DNA of 64,000 nt from [Streptosporangium] indianense (GCF_021474405.1 NZ_JAKEIO010000008.1:1-64000), one strand, 5' to 3'; shown: positions 1-11,871, counted from the stretch's first letter. Program-made: numbers and translations. Notes: generated by a model not told the origin, from the sequence alone.

Positions 1-194
1 CCCCCGAGGCCGCGCCGCGTGCGCGCCATACCCCCCCGCGCGGCTCCGGGTGTGTTATGGGGGGGGGCGGGGGGGGGCGCCCGCCGCCCCCCCCCACCCC
101 GGGACACGCCCAGCTCGCACGGAATCCCGACACCATGTCATGGCCGCCCGTCCGCCGATCCGGAGCGAGGTGGCCCGAGAGGGAGTACGAGAAG
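1..194. other. Upstream region of secD with a G-run/C-run hairpin
   Basis: No coding sequence is recognisable before secD. Two nine-G runs (59-67 and 69-77) are followed by a C-rich stretch (80-100) that can pair with them into a very stable hairpin. It could act as a terminator or attenuator between an upstream gene (yajC lies here in Streptomyces, from general knowledge; it is not in the window) and secD. Homopolymer runs of this length are also prone to sequencing error. Confidence 0.5.
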
Positions 195-1961
195 GTGGCC
201 ACACCTAAAAAGGGCAGGAACGCGAGCGCCCAGAGCAAGCCGGGGCGCTCGCTGGCCCTGATCCTGATCGCCATCGCGGCGCTCACCGGTGGAATGTTCG
301 CCTCGGGACACACCAAGCCACGCCTGGGCATCGACCTGGCCGGTGGCACGAGCATCACGCTCCGCGCGGTCCCCGAGGCCGGCAACGAGTCGGCGATCAA
401 CAAGACCAACATGGACACGGCCGTCTCCATCATGGAGCGCCGCGTCAACGGTCTGGGCGTCTCCGAGTCCGAGGTCCAGACGCAGGGCCGGGAAAACATC
501 ATCGTCAACATTCCCAAGGGCACCAACTCGGAGCAGGCCCGCAAGCAGGTCGGCACCACCGCCAAGCTCTACTTCCGCCCGGTCATCGCCACCGAGGTCT
601 CCGGCGGCAAGGGCACGGCCAGCCCCTCCCCGAGCCCCACCGGCAGCCCTTCGGACAAGCCGTCCGGCAAGGCGTCCGACAAGCCCGAGGCCACCGACAA
701 GAACTCCGCCTCGCCGTCCGCCACGCCCACCACCCAGGGCCGCGCGGTCACCGACGGGCTGAAGGCCGACGCCACGCCGTCCGCGAGCGCGTCGGACAAG
801 CCCGGATCCAGCCCCTCCCCGTCGGCGAGCGGCGGCAGCGCCGAGGCCGACGCGAGCGCGCTGCAGGCGAAGTACGCCAAGCTCGACTGCACGGACGCCA
901 AGACCCGCTCCAGCGTGGGCGACGGCGTCAAGGCCTCCCAGCCCACCCTGGCCTGCGGCAAGAACTCCCAGGGCCAGTGGCAGAAGTACATCCTCGGCCC
1001 CGCCGAGGTCGACGGCACGGACGTCGACAAGGCCCAGGCCGTGCTGAACACCCAGACCGGCGCCGGCTGGACGGTCACGATGGACTTCACGGACGCCGGT
1101 GCCAAGAAGTTCGCGGACATCACCGGCAAGCTGGCGCAGAACCAGTCCCCGCAGAACCAGTTCGCGATCGTGCTGGACGGCGACGTCGTCTCCGACCCGT
1201 ACGTCCGGCAGGCCCTGACCGGCGGCAACGCCGAGATCTCCGGCAACTTCAACCAGCAGTCCGCCCAGGACCTGTCCAACATGCTGAGCTACGGCGCGCT
1301 GCCGCTGACCTTCAAGGTCGACAGCATGACGACCGTGACCGCCGCGCTCGGCGGTGACCAGCTGCAGGCCGGCCTGATCGCCGGCGCGATCGGTCTGGCG
1401 CTCGTGGTCATCTACCTGCTGGCCTACTACCGGGGCCTGGCATTCATCGCGATCCTCTCGCTGCTGGTCTCCGCCGCCCTCACCTACACGCTCATGGCCC
1501 TGCTCGGCCCGGCCATCGGCTTCGCGCTGAACCTGCCGGCGGTCTGCGGTGCCATCGTCGCGATCGGCATCACGGCGGACTCGTTCATCGTGTACTTCGA
1601 ACGCGTCCGCGACGAGATCCGGGAAGGCCGCACCCTGCGCCCCGCCGTCGAGCGGGCCTGGCCGCGCGCCCGGCGCACCATCCTGGTCTCCGACTTCGTG
1701 TCGTTCCTCGCCGCCGCGGTGCTGTTCATCGTCACCGTCGGCAAGGTCCAGGGCTTCGCGTTCACGCTCGGCCTGACCACCCTGCTCGACGTGGTCGTCG
1801 TGTTCCTCTTCACCAAGCCGCTGCTGACGCTGATGGCCCGCCGTCCGTTCTTCGCGAACGGCCACAAGTGGTCCGGCCTCGACCCGAAGAGCCTGGGTGC
1901 CCAGCCGCCGCTGCGCCGCACCCGCCGTCCCTCCGCCCCCGTCGAGACGAAGGAGGCGTGA
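195..1961 (+). CDS. secD: Protein translocase subunit SecD
   Basis: SecD works with SecF in the cytoplasmic membrane and uses the proton motive force to help the SecYEG channel release exported proteins. The 588-residue product has one N-terminal membrane segment (about 18-37), a large extracytoplasmic domain and five C-terminal membrane segments ending in an Arg-rich tail. The extracytoplasmic domain carries a low-complexity Ser/Pro/Lys/Asp insert at about residues 137-220, which is not part of the conserved fold. The GTG at 195 is chosen because the conserved protein begins there; an in-frame ATG at 57 would add a meaningless Gly/Pro-rich tail read from the G-run. secF follows after 1 bp, so the two are surely co-expressed. 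Confidence 0.95.
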   Translation: MATPKKGRNASAQSKPGRSLALILIAIAALTGGMFASGHTKPRLGIDLAGGTSITLRAVPEAGNESAINKTNMDTAVSIMERRVNGLGVSESEVQTQGRENIIVNIPKGTNSEQARKQVGTTAKLYFRPVIATEVSGGKGTASPSPSPTGSPSDKPSGKASDKPEATDKNSASPSATPTTQGRAVTDGLKADATPSASASDKPGSSPSPSASGGSAEADASALQAKYAKLDCTDAKTRSSVGDGVKASQPTLACGKNSQGQWQKYILGPAEVDGTDVDKAQAVLNTQTGAGWTVTMDFTDAGAKKFADITGKLAQNQSPQNQFAIVLDGDVVSDPYVRQALTGGNAEISGNFNQQSAQDLSNMLSYGALPLTFKVDSMTTVTAALGGDQLQAGLIAGAIGLALVVIYLLAYYRGLAFIAILSLLVSAALTYTLMALLGPAIGFALNLPAVCGAIVAIGITADSFIVYFERVRDEIREGRTLRPAVERAWPRARRTILVSDFVSFLAAAVLFIVTVGKVQGFAFTLGLTTLLDVVVVFLFTKPLLTLMARRPFFANGHKWSGLDPKSLGAQPPLRRTRRPSAPVETKEA

Positions 1962-1962
1962 G

Positions 1963-3066
1963 ATGTCGAAGCTCGGCACCCTCGGCGCCCGGTTGCACCG
2001 CGGCGAAATCGGCTACGACTTCATCAAGAACCGCAAGATCTGGTACGGCCTGTCGATCCTGATCACCATCACGGCCATCGTCGGCCTGGCGGTGCGCGGC
2101 CTGAACATGGGCATCGAGTTCCAGGGCGGCGCCGTCTTCAACACCCCGAAGAACACCGCCGTCTCGGTGTCCCAGGCGGAGGAGTACGCGGAGACGGCCT
2201 CCGGCCACGACGCGATCGTCCAGAAGCTCGGCGACGGCAGCATGCGCATCCAGGTCGCGGGCATCGACACCGACGCCGCGAACAAGATCAAGAACACCCT
2301 CGCCGACGACCTCAAGATCGACTCGGAGCAGATCAACGCGGAGCTAGTCGGCCCCAGCTGGGGTGACCAGATCGCCGACAAGGCCTGGCAAGGCCTAGGC
2401 ATCTTCCTGTTCCTCGTGGTGATCTACCTGGCGATCGCGTTCGAGTGGCGCATGGCGCTCGCCGCGTTCGTGGCGCTGATCCACGACATCACCATCACCG
2501 TCGGCATCTACGCCCTGGTCGGCTTCGAGGTCACACCGGGCACGGTGATCGGTCTGCTGACCATCCTCGGTTACTCGCTCTACGACACGGTCGTGGTCTT
2601 CGACAGCCTCAAGGAGCAGACGAAGGACCTCACCAAGCAGACCCGCTGGACCTACAGCGACGTCGCCAACCGCTCGATCAACAGCACCCTGGTCCGCTCG
2701 ATCAACACCACGGTGGTCGCGCTGCTGCCGGTCGCGGGCCTGTTGTTCATCGGTGGCGGTGTCCTCGGCGCCGGCATGCTGAACGACATCTCGCTGTCGC
2801 TGTTCGTCGGCCTCGCCGCCGGCGCCTACTCCTCGATCTTCATCGCCACGCCGCTGGTCGCCGACCTCAAGGAGCGCGAGCCGCAGATGAAGGCCCTGAA
2901 GAAGCGCGTCCTGGCCAAGCGTGCCAAGGGCGAGACCGAGGTCCGGGACGACGACGAGGTGTACACGGACGAGCCCGAGGACGCCGCACCCGCGGTGGTC
3001 GGGCCGCGTCACCAGCCCGCCTCCCGCAGCCGCGGCCGCGGCCGCCCCTCGGGGAAGCGCCGATGA
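1963..3066 (+). CDS. secF: Protein translocase subunit SecF
   Basis: Partner of SecD in the auxiliary SecDF membrane complex for preprotein export. It has 367 residues: one N-terminal membrane segment, an extracytoplasmic domain and five C-terminal segments typical of the RND-type SecF fold, then a charged, Arg-rich cytoplasmic tail. The ATG at 1963 has an AGGAGG ribosome-binding site at 1951-1956 inside the secD end and lies 1 bp after the secD stop. The stop codon overlaps the apt start (ATGA), indicating translational coupling. Confidence 0.95.
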   Translation: MSKLGTLGARLHRGEIGYDFIKNRKIWYGLSILITITAIVGLAVRGLNMGIEFQGGAVFNTPKNTAVSVSQAEEYAETASGHDAIVQKLGDGSMRIQVAGIDTDAANKIKNTLADDLKIDSEQINAELVGPSWGDQIADKAWQGLGIFLFLVVIYLAIAFEWRMALAAFVALIHDITITVGIYALVGFEVTPGTVIGLLTILGYSLYDTVVVFDSLKEQTKDLTKQTRWTYSDVANRSINSTLVRSINTTVVALLPVAGLLFIGGGVLGAGMLNDISLSLFVGLAAGAYSSIFIATPLVADLKEREPQMKALKKRVLAKRAKGETEVRDDDEVYTDEPEDAAPAVVGPRHQPASRSRGRGRPSGKRR

Positions 3067-3602
3067 CCGAGATCAGGGACCTCCTCCTCAGCCGCATCAG
3101 GGACGTCGCGGACTACCCGGAGCCGGGCGTGATGTTCAAGGACATCACCCCGCTCCTGGCGGACCCGGCGGCGTTCACGGCCCTGACCGACGCCCTCGCC
3201 GAGATCGCCGAGAGCACGGGTGCCACCAAGGTCGTCGGCCTGGAGGCCCGCGGCTTCATCCTCGGTTCCCCGGTCGCCGTACGCGCCGGCCTCGGCTTCA
3301 TCCCCGTACGCAAGGCGGGCAAGCTCCCCGGAGCCACCCTCGCCCAGGCCTACGACCTGGAGTACGGCTCGGCCGAGATCGAGGTGCACGCCGAGGACCT
3401 CACCGGCGGGGACCGGGTGCTGATCGTCGACGACGTCCTCGCCACCGGCGGCACCGCCGAGGCCTCGGTCCAGCTCATCCGCCGGGCCGGCGCCGAGGTC
3501 GCGGGTCTCGCCGTCCTCATGGAGCTCGGCTTCCTGGGCGGCCGCGCCCGCCTGGAACCGGCGCTCGACGGCGCCCCGCTGGAGGCCCTGCTCACGGTCT
3601 GA
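3063..3602 (+). CDS. apt: Adenine phosphoribosyltransferase
   Basis: Converts adenine and PRPP to AMP in purine salvage. The 179-residue protein is of usual length. The PRPP-binding motif LIVDDVLATGGT is visible near residues 120-131, and the N-terminal DYPEPGVMFKDITPLL segment is characteristic of APRT. It starts with an ATG overlapping the secF stop. Its position just before relA is conserved in actinobacteria, so part of relA transcription may come from an upstream apt promoter (inference). Confidence 0.96.
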   Translation: MTEIRDLLLSRIRDVADYPEPGVMFKDITPLLADPAAFTALTDALAEIAESTGATKVVGLEARGFILGSPVAVRAGLGFIPVRKAGKLPGATLAQAYDLEYGSAEIEVHAEDLTGGDRVLIVDDVLATGGTAEASVQLIRRAGAEVAGLAVLMELGFLGGRARLEPALDGAPLEALLTV

Positions 3603-3727
3603 CAGCCGTGCCGCCGGCCGCAGGACACACCGGCACCACATCGCACAGGCGGGCCCGGAGGAATCCGGCGCCCGCCTCGTGCGTTACAGACGATTCCCGG
3701 GTAGACGGTCCTCACATTGGCCTGAAG

Positions 3728-3756
3728 GCGATCCCGGGGCCCGGGATCGCTACCAT
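3728..3756 (+). promoter_or_regulatory. Palindrome and candidate -10 upstream of relA
   Basis: Positions 3728-3750 form an inverted repeat with 11-base arms around a single centre base. It directly abuts TACCAT (3751-3756), a fair match to the actinobacterial -10 pattern TANNNT. The palindrome would occupy the spacer and -35 region of that promoter, so it could be an operator or, as RNA, a hairpin if transcription starts upstream in apt. No known regulator is assigned. Confidence 0.4.
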
Positions 3757-3806
3757 GGGGGTCCGGAGCCTGACCGGGGGACCCGGAACGCGCACGAGGA
3801 GTCCTC

Positions 3807-6326
<2,520 letters not shown>

Positions 6327-6342
6327 CGGCCCGCGGCGGCCA

Positions 6343-6390
6343 CGCGAAAGGGGGGCTCCCGTACGAGGTGTACGGGAGCCCCCCTTCGCG
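6343..6390. terminator. Bidirectional terminator between relA and the DUF349 gene
   Basis: A 21-22 bp stem (6343-6364 with 6370-6390, one bulged A) with a 5-base loop lies between two converging genes. It can serve both strands: the arms carry AAA and TT next to the GC core. Confidence 0.85.
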
Positions 6391-6398
6391 TCGGCTGA

Positions 6399-7628
6399 TC
6401 AGCCTCCGAACTCCTGCAGGCCCTTCAGCGCCTGGTCCAGCAGCGCCTGCCGGCCGTCGAGCTCACGCTGGAGCTTGTCGGCCTTGGCGTTGTTGCCCTG
6501 CGCGCGGGCCTGCTCGATCTGGCCCCGGAGCTTGTCCACGGCGGCCTGCAGTTGGCCGGTCAGACCCGCGGCACGCGCGCGTGCCTCCGGGTTCGTCCGG
6601 CGCCACTCGGCCTCCTCGGCCTCCTGGATGGCCCGCTCGACGGCGTGCATCCGGCCCTCGACCTTGGGCCGGGCGTCGCGCGGCACATGACCGATGGCCT
6701 CCCAGCGCTCGTTCACGTTCCTGAAGGCGGCGCGGGCCGCCTTGAGGTCCGTGACCGGCAGGAGCTTCTCGGCCTCCTCGGCCAGCTCCTCCTTCAGCTT
6801 GAGGTTCTCCGCCTGTTCGGCGTCCCGCTCCGCGAAGACAGAGCTGCGGGCCGCGAAGAAGACGTCCTGGGCACCGCGGAAGCGGTTCCACAGGTCGTCC
6901 TCGTGCTCGCGCTGAGCGCGGCCCGCGGCCTTCCACTCGGCCATCAGCTCGCGGTAGCGCGCCGCCGTCGCGCCCCAGTCCGTCGAGTTCGACAGCGCCT
7001 CGGCCTCGGAGACCAGCCGCTCCTTGATGCGGCGGGCCTCCTCGCGCTGCGCGTCCAGCTGCGCGAAGTGCTGCTTGCGCCGCTTGGAGAACGCCGACCG
7101 CGCGTGCGAGAACCGGTGCCACAGTTCGTCGTCGGACTTGCGGTCCAGGCGCGGCAGCCCCTTCCAGGTGTCCACCAGGGCCCGCAACCGCTCACCGGCC
7201 GCCCGCCACTGGTCGGACTGGGACAGCTCCTCCGCCTCGGCGACCAGCGCCTCCTTGGACTTGCGCGCCTCGTCGGACTGCTTCGCCCGCTGCGCCTTGC
7301 GCTCCTCGCGGCGCGCCTCCACCAGCTCCACGAGCTTGTCCAGCCGGACCCGCAGGGCGTCCAGGTCGCCCACCACGTGGTGCGCGTCGACCTGCTCCCG
7401 GATGTGGTCGATGGCGGCCTGGGCGTCCTTGGCCGACAGGTCGGTGGTCTTCACTCGCTTCTCGAGGAGGCCGATCTCGACAACCAGGCCCTCGTACTTG
7501 CGCTCGAAGTAGGCCAGCGCCTCCTCGGGGGAGCCTGCCTGCCAGGAACCGACGACCTGCTCGCCGTCGGCCGTACGCACGTACACGGTCCCCGTCTCGT
7601 CGACGCGGCCCCACGGGTCGCTGCTCAC
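6399..7628 (-). CDS. DUF349 domain-containing protein
   Basis: A 409-residue, highly charged and mostly helical protein with repeated DUF349-type modules rich in Trp, Glu, Arg and Lys (for example WKAAGRAQREHEDDLWNRFR). It has no signal peptide or membrane segment, so it is predicted cytoplasmic. The family is widespread in actinobacteria and its biochemical role is not established. The GTG start at 7628 follows a clear GGAGGAGG site. It is the second gene on the minus strand after the cyclophilin gene, with about 135 bp between them. Confidence 0.85.
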   Translation of the reverse strand: MSSDPWGRVDETGTVYVRTADGEQVVGSWQAGSPEEALAYFERKYEGLVVEIGLLEKRVKTTDLSAKDAQAAIDHIREQVDAHHVVGDLDALRVRLDKLVELVEARREERKAQRAKQSDEARKSKEALVAEAEELSQSDQWRAAGERLRALVDTWKGLPRLDRKSDDELWHRFSHARSAFSKRRKQHFAQLDAQREEARRIKERLVSEAEALSNSTDWGATAARYRELMAEWKAAGRAQREHEDDLWNRFRGAQDVFFAARSSVFAERDAEQAENLKLKEELAEEAEKLLPVTDLKAARAAFRNVNERWEAIGHVPRDARPKVEGRMHAVERAIQEAEEAEWRRTNPEARARAAGLTGQLQAAVDKLRGQIEQARAQGNNAKADKLQRELDGRQALLDQALKGLQEFGG

Positions 7629-7763
7629 AGCGCCTCCTCCACATGATGCCTGCGGGGGGCCTCAGCTCCCCCGGGCATCGTCCACAGTTTCGTCACGGCC
7701 AACATAGGCGACCGGCGGGGGGCCTGTCCGCATCCCGCGCGACCGAAATTTCGCAGTTGGGGG

Positions 7764-8609
7764 TCAGGATTTCGTGATCGTGGCCTTGTTGATCACGACC
7801 GTCGCGTTGGGCGCCGTATTGCCCGTCTGAGGGTCGGGGGCCTGCGCTCCGGCACCCGCGATCTTCTTCAGGACCTTCATGCCCGCCTCGGACACCGTAC
7901 CGAACGGTGTGTAGTCGGCCGGCAGCTGACTGTCCTGGTAGACGAGGAAGAACTGGCTGCCGCCGCTGTTGCGGCCCTGCTTCGTCTGCGCGTTGTACTG
8001 GTTCGCCATCGCGACCGTGCCCGCCGGGTAGACGCCGCCCTTGAGGCTCTTGTCCTTGAGGTTCTCGTCGGGGATGGTGTAGCCCGGTCCGCCCATGCCG
8101 GTGCCCTTCGGGTCACCGCACTGCAGGACGTAGATGCCCTGGTCGGTGAGCCGGTGGCACTTGCTGTGGTCCAGGTAGCCCTTGCCGAGAAGGAAGTTGA
8201 ACGAGTTGACGGTGTGCGGTGCCGCCGACGCCTTCAGCGCGACGTCTATCTCACCGCAGGTCGTGTCCAGCTTCATCGTGTACGTCGCGGACTTGTCGAT
8301 GGTCATCGCCGGTTCCTTCTTCCAGGTCTCCGACTTGACCTTGCCCGGGGCCGGCTTCTCGCAGGGGTCCGGCGCCTTGCTGGGCGTGGCGCTCGGGCTG
8401 ACCTCCGCGTTCGCGTTCTCCTTCTTGCCGTCGTCCTCGAACGGCTTGGTCAGGAAGACCGTCACCGAGAGCACCACGACCACGCCGAGAACCGAGGCGA
8501 TCACGGAGTTGCGGATACGGGCCTTGCGTCGCGCGTCCGTGCGTCGCTGCTGCTGCCGCAAGAACTTCTCCCGGGCGAGCTGACGCCGCCGCTGTTCCTG
8601 GCTGACCAC
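7764..8609 (-). CDS. Membrane-anchored cyclophilin-type peptidyl-prolyl isomerase
   Basis: Catalyses cis-trans isomerisation at proline, probably on proteins folding outside the membrane. It has 281 residues: a basic cytoplasmic N-terminus, one membrane segment (about 33-53), a Ser/Pro/Lys linker (about 60-90) and a cyclophilin domain to near the end with the family patterns HRLTDQG and GGSQFFLVYQD. The GTG start at 8609 has a GAGGAGA site. It is divergent from the hydrolase gene at 8777, with a shared promoter region. Confidence 0.9.
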   Translation of the reverse strand: MVSQEQRRRQLAREKFLRQQQRRTDARRKARIRNSVIASVLGVVVVLSVTVFLTKPFEDDGKKENANAEVSPSATPSKAPDPCEKPAPGKVKSETWKKEPAMTIDKSATYTMKLDTTCGEIDVALKASAAPHTVNSFNFLLGKGYLDHSKCHRLTDQGIYVLQCGDPKGTGMGGPGYTIPDENLKDKSLKGGVYPAGTVAMANQYNAQTKQGRNSGGSQFFLVYQDSQLPADYTPFGTVSEAGMKVLKKIAGAGAQAPDPQTGNTAPNATVVINKATITKS

Positions 8610-8776
8610 CGGGTTCTCTCCTCATGGGTCTCGAACGTCGACCGGTACGCCTGCGTCCTGAGTGCCGAGCGCCTGCGTGTGCCCCGTACCGTATATGGGT
8701 TCGCTGAGGAATCGGCAGCGCCGGTAGGCTCTGTGAGCAGCCGTAGCCGCCCGTATCGACACAACGAAGGACGATC

Positions 8777-9484
8777 GTGCTCATTGCCGGGTTCCCCGCC
8801 GGGGCCTGGGGGACGAACTGCTACCTCGTCGCCCCCGCCGCCGGTGAGGAGTGCGTGATCATCGACCCCGGCCATCAGGCCGCCGACGGCGTCGAGGAAG
8901 CGATCAGGAAGCATCGCCTCAAGCCCGTGGCCGTCGTCCTCACCCACGGCCACATCGACCACGTCGCCTCGGTCGTCCCGGTGTGCGGCGCGCACGACGT
9001 GCCGGCCTGGATCCACCCCGACGACCGCTACATGATGAACGACCCCGAGAAGGGGATCGGCCGTTCCATCGGCATGCCGTTGCTCGGCGAGCTGACCGTG
9101 GGGGAGCCGGACGACGTCAAGGAACTGGCCGACGGGGCCAAGCTCGAGCTGGCGGGCCTGGAGCTGTCCGTCGCGCACGCGCCCGGCCATACCAAGGGGT
9201 CGGTGACCTTCGGCATGCCCGAGGCGGCGGACATCCCGCCGATCCTGTTCTCGGGCGACCTGCTGTTCGCCGGCTCCATCGGACGTACCGACCTGCCCGG
9301 CGGTGACATGGCCGAGATGCTCGACTCGCTGGCCCGCGTGTGCCTGCCGCTCGACGACTCGACCGTGGTGCTGTCCGGCCACGGCCCCCAGACGACCATC
9401 GGCCAGGAGCGCTCCACCAACCCGTATCTGCGGCAGGTGGCCGCCGGCCAGGGACCCGCCCGGGCTCCCCGACGAGGAATGTGA
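8777..9484 (+). CDS. MBL-fold metallo-hydrolase (glyoxalase II-like)
   Basis: A 235-residue zinc hydrolase of the metallo-beta-lactamase fold. The metal-binding signature T-H57-G-H59-I-D61-H62 is intact, and the length and spacing resemble glyoxalase II-type hydrolases; the substrate cannot be read from sequence. GTG start at 8777 with a GAAGGA site. The gene lies immediately before hisS in actinobacteria, but that neighbourhood gives no firm clue to its role. Its stop overlaps a GTG that is a possible hisS start. Confidence 0.88.
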   Translation: MLIAGFPAGAWGTNCYLVAPAAGEECVIIDPGHQAADGVEEAIRKHRLKPVAVVLTHGHIDHVASVVPVCGAHDVPAWIHPDDRYMMNDPEKGIGRSIGMPLLGELTVGEPDDVKELADGAKLELAGLELSVAHAPGHTKGSVTFGMPEAADIPPILFSGDLLFAGSIGRTDLPGGDMAEMLDSLARVCLPLDDSTVVLSGHGPQTTIGQERSTNPYLRQVAAGQGPARAPRRGM

Positions 9485-9495
9485 CGAGACCTTCC

Positions 9496-10758
9496 GTGAG
9501 CACCTTCAAGGCCCCCAAGGGCACGTACGACCTGATCCCGCCGGACAGCGCCAAGTACCTCGCCGTCCGTGAGGCGATCGCCGCCCCGCTGCGCAACTCC
9601 GGCTACGGCTACATCGAGACGCCGGGCTTCGAGAACGTCGAGCTCTTCGCGCGCGGCGTCGGCGAGTCCACCGACATCGTCACCAAGGAGATGTACGCCT
9701 TCGAGACGAAGGGCGGCGACAGGCTCGCCCTGCGCCCCGAGGGCACGGCCTCGGTGCTGCGCGCGGCGCTGGAGGCCAACCTGCACAAGGCGGGCAACCT
9801 CCCCGTCAAGCTCTGGTACTCCGGTTCCTACTATCGCTACGAGCGTCCCCAGAAGGGCCGGTACCGCCACTTCTCCCAGGTCGGTGCCGAGGCGATCGGC
9901 GCGGAGGACCCGGCGCTGGACGCCGAGCTGATCATCCTGGCCGACCAGGCGTACCGCTCGCTGGGCCTGAGCGACTTCCGGATCCTGCTCAACAGCCTGG
10001 GCGACCAGGAGTGCCGTCCGGTGTACCGCTCGGCGCTGCAGGAGTTCCTGCGCGGCCTCGACCTCGACGAGGACACCCTGCGCCGTGCGGAGATCAACCC
10101 GCTGCGCGTCCTGGACGACAAGCGCGAGGCGGTCCAGAAGCAGCTGGGGGACGCGCCCCTGCTGCGGGACTACCTGTGCGACGCGTGCAAGGCGTACCAC
10201 GAGGAGGTCCGTGAGCTGATCACCGCGGCGGGCGTCACCTTCGAGGACGACCCGAAGCTGGTCCGCGGCCTGGACTACTACACCCGCACCACCTTCGAGT
10301 TCGTCCACGACGGCCTCGGCTCCCAGTCCGCGGTCGGCGGCGGCGGCCGCTACGACGGCCTGTCCGAGATGATCGGCGGACCCGCGCTGCCGTCCGTCGG
10401 CTGGGCCCTCGGCGTCGACCGCACGGTCCTCGCTCTGGAGGCGGAGGGCGTCGAGCTCGAACTGCCCGCCACCACCAGCGTGTTCGCCGTCCCGCTCGGC
10501 GAGGAGGCCCGCCGCGTCCTGTTCGCCAAGGTCACCGAGCTGCGCAAGAACGGCATCGCGGCCGACTTCTCCTATGGCGGCAAGGGCCTCAAGGGCGCCA
10601 TGAAGAACGCCAACCGCAGCGGTGCCCGCTACACGGTCGTCGCCGGTGAACGCGACCTCGCCGAGGGCGTCGTCCAGCTCAAGGACATGGAGTCGGGCGA
10701 GCAGACGGCGGTGGGCGTCAACGAGATCGTGGCCGAGCTGGAGGCCCGGCTCGGCTGA
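9496..10758 (+). CDS. hisS: Histidyl-tRNA synthetase
   Basis: Charges tRNA-His. The class II fold is shown by motif 1 to 3 regions, the histidine-specific [15 protein letters not shown] and the C-terminal anticodon-binding domain (about 330-420). With the GTG at 9496 the protein is 420 residues and begins [12 protein letters not shown], the conserved HisS N-terminus. A GTG at 9481, overlapping the preceding stop as GTGA, would add five residues. Its AGGA is only 2 bases away, so I prefer 9496. A terminator follows at 10770. Confidence 0.94.
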   Translation: MSTFKAPKGTYDLIPPDSAKYLAVREAIAAPLRNSGYGYIETPGFENVELFARGVGESTDIVTKEMYAFETKGGDRLALRPEGTASVLRAALEANLHKAGNLPVKLWYSGSYYRYERPQKGRYRHFSQVGAEAIGAEDPALDAELIILADQAYRSLGLSDFRILLNSLGDQECRPVYRSALQEFLRGLDLDEDTLRRAEINPLRVLDDKREAVQKQLGDAPLLRDYLCDACKAYHEEVRELITAAGVTFEDDPKLVRGLDYYTRTTFEFVHDGLGSQSAVGGGGRYDGLSEMIGGPALPSVGWALGVDRTVLALEAEGVELELPATTSVFAVPLGEEARRVLFAKVTELRKNGIAADFSYGGKGLKGAMKNANRSGARYTVVAGERDLAEGVVQLKDMESGEQTAVGVNEIVAELEARLG

Positions 10759-10769
10759 GCGCCGCGAAG

Positions 10770-10793
10770 GGGCGCCGGGGTCTCCCGGCGCCC
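10770..10793 (+). terminator. Terminator after hisS
   Basis: A perfect 10-bp GC stem (10770-10779 with 10784-10793) and 4-base loop lie 11 bp after the hisS stop. Confidence 0.75.
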
Positions 10794-10796
10794 TCC

Positions 10797-11016
10797 TCAC
10801 TGCTCCAGCAGCCCGTACCGCAGCGCACGCGTGACGGGCCGCCTCCGTGGTGCTCCTGCCGCGCCGTTGGGACCGAGCAGGCCGACCACCTCGCCCCGCC
10901 TGATGGCGAGATCGATGCCTGATCCCGAGATCGATGCCGTCGACGGCGGTCACACACCCGTAGCGCTTGCGCAGCCCCCGCACGTCGACGGCCAGTCCGT
11001 ACCCCTGTGCCGTCAT
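10797..11016 (-). pseudogene. Remnant of an ABC transporter ATP-binding gene
   Basis: On the minus strand, an ATG at 11016 opens a frame reading MTAQGYGLAVDVRGLRKRYG and then VTAVDGIDLGI, the start of an ABC ATPase. A 19-bp near-perfect tandem duplication then shifts the frame. In the shifted frame the protein continues RRGEVVGLLGPNGA, where the Walker A lysine motif is lost, and after about 20 more residues ends at a stop (10797-10799) following ALRYGLLEQ. An ABC ATPase needs over 200 residues, so most of the gene has been deleted. It cannot encode a functional ATPase. Confidence 0.8.
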
Positions 11017-11071
11017 GCGACGGGAGTCGGCCGGAATGCAACCCTCGGGGACGATCGGGCGGACATCCTTA

Positions 11072-11091
11072 TGTCCACTGAACGGTGGACA
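11072..11091. promoter_or_regulatory. Operator-like palindrome beside the ABC remnant
   Basis: TGTCCAC (11072-11078) and GTGGACA (11085-11091) form perfect 7-bp inverted arms around a 6-base centre. The size and shape resemble TetR-family operators, which often sit by drug-exporter ABC genes. It lies 56 bp upstream of the broken ABC start, with no TetR gene in the window, so it may be a relic of the lost transporter locus (inference). Confidence 0.4.
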
Positions 11092-11158
11092 GAGGCACCG
11101 GTGCGGCACAATGGCCCTGCCCGAAGATGTTCAGGTCTCGAGTGACGGAATCGGCGTG

Positions 11159-11815
11159 ATGAGCAAGACGACAGTGAAGGACGTCTCCGTGGAGCCCGAG
11201 CCGCAGCGCGCCGAGATCGCGCCCCGCGCGGAGGGCGGCAGCCGGGCCCTCGCCCTGCTGCTGGTGATCACCGGGGCGGCCGGACTGCTCGCCGCCTGGG
11301 TCATCACGATCGACAAGTTCAAGATCCTCGAGGCCAAGGTCGAGGGCAAGACGTTCACGCCCGGGTGCAGCCTCAACCCCGTGGTCTCCTGCGGCAGCGT
11401 CATGGAGAGCAAGCAGGCCGCGGTCTTCGGCTTCCCGAACCCGATGCTCGGCCTCGTCTGCTACGCGATCGTCATCGGCGTCGGCGTGGCGCTGCTCGCC
11501 CGCGCCCGCTTCCCGCGCTGGTACTGGCTCACCTTCAACGCCGGCTGCCTCTTCGGCGTGAGCTTCTGCGCCTGGCTGATGTTCCAGTCCCTGTACCGGA
11601 TCAACGCGCTCTGCCTGTGGTGCAGCCTGGCCTGGGTCGCCACCATCCTGATGTTCTGGTACGTCACGTCCTTCAACATCCGCAAGGGCTTCCTGCCCGC
11701 CCCGAACTGGCTCAAGAGCTTCTTCGGCGAGTTCACCTGGGTCCTGCCCGTGCTGCACATCGGCATCATCGGCATGCTGATCCTGACCCGCTGGTGGGAC
11801 TTCTGGCTCAGCTGA
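11159..11815 (+). CDS. Vitamin K epoxide reductase (VKOR) family membrane protein
   Basis: Predicted to reoxidise a periplasm-facing thiol oxidase by passing electrons to quinone, as bacterial VKOR homologues do in disulfide-bond formation. It has 218 residues, a short charged cytoplasmic N-terminus and four to five membrane segments. The catalytic C152-x-x-C155 is in a late helix, and a loop cysteine pair lies at C70 and C78, the pattern expected of active VKOR. The ATG at 11159 is used; a GTG directly before it is possible. The ribosome-binding site is weak. Confidence 0.88.
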   Translation: MSKTTVKDVSVEPEPQRAEIAPRAEGGSRALALLLVITGAAGLLAAWVITIDKFKILEAKVEGKTFTPGCSLNPVVSCGSVMESKQAAVFGFPNPMLGLVCYAIVIGVGVALLARARFPRWYWLTFNAGCLFGVSFCAWLMFQSLYRINALCLWCSLAWVATILMFWYVTSFNIRKGFLPAPNWLKSFFGEFTWVLPVLHIGIIGMLILTRWWDFWLS

Positions 11816-11871
11816 GCCCCCGGTTCCGGGGCCAGGCCGGACTGTCAGTGCCGTGATTTAGGGTTTCTGAC

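Noticed and set aside
138..1979. 613-residue minus-strand open frame across secD
   Set aside because: It is the high-GC shadow of secD: Arg/Gly/Ala-rich, no domain, no ribosome-binding site.
9028..11109. 693-residue minus-strand frame covering hisS and the ABC remnant
   Set aside because: Only the first 60 residues have ABC ATPase character; the rest is the antisense of hisS and the hydrolase gene.
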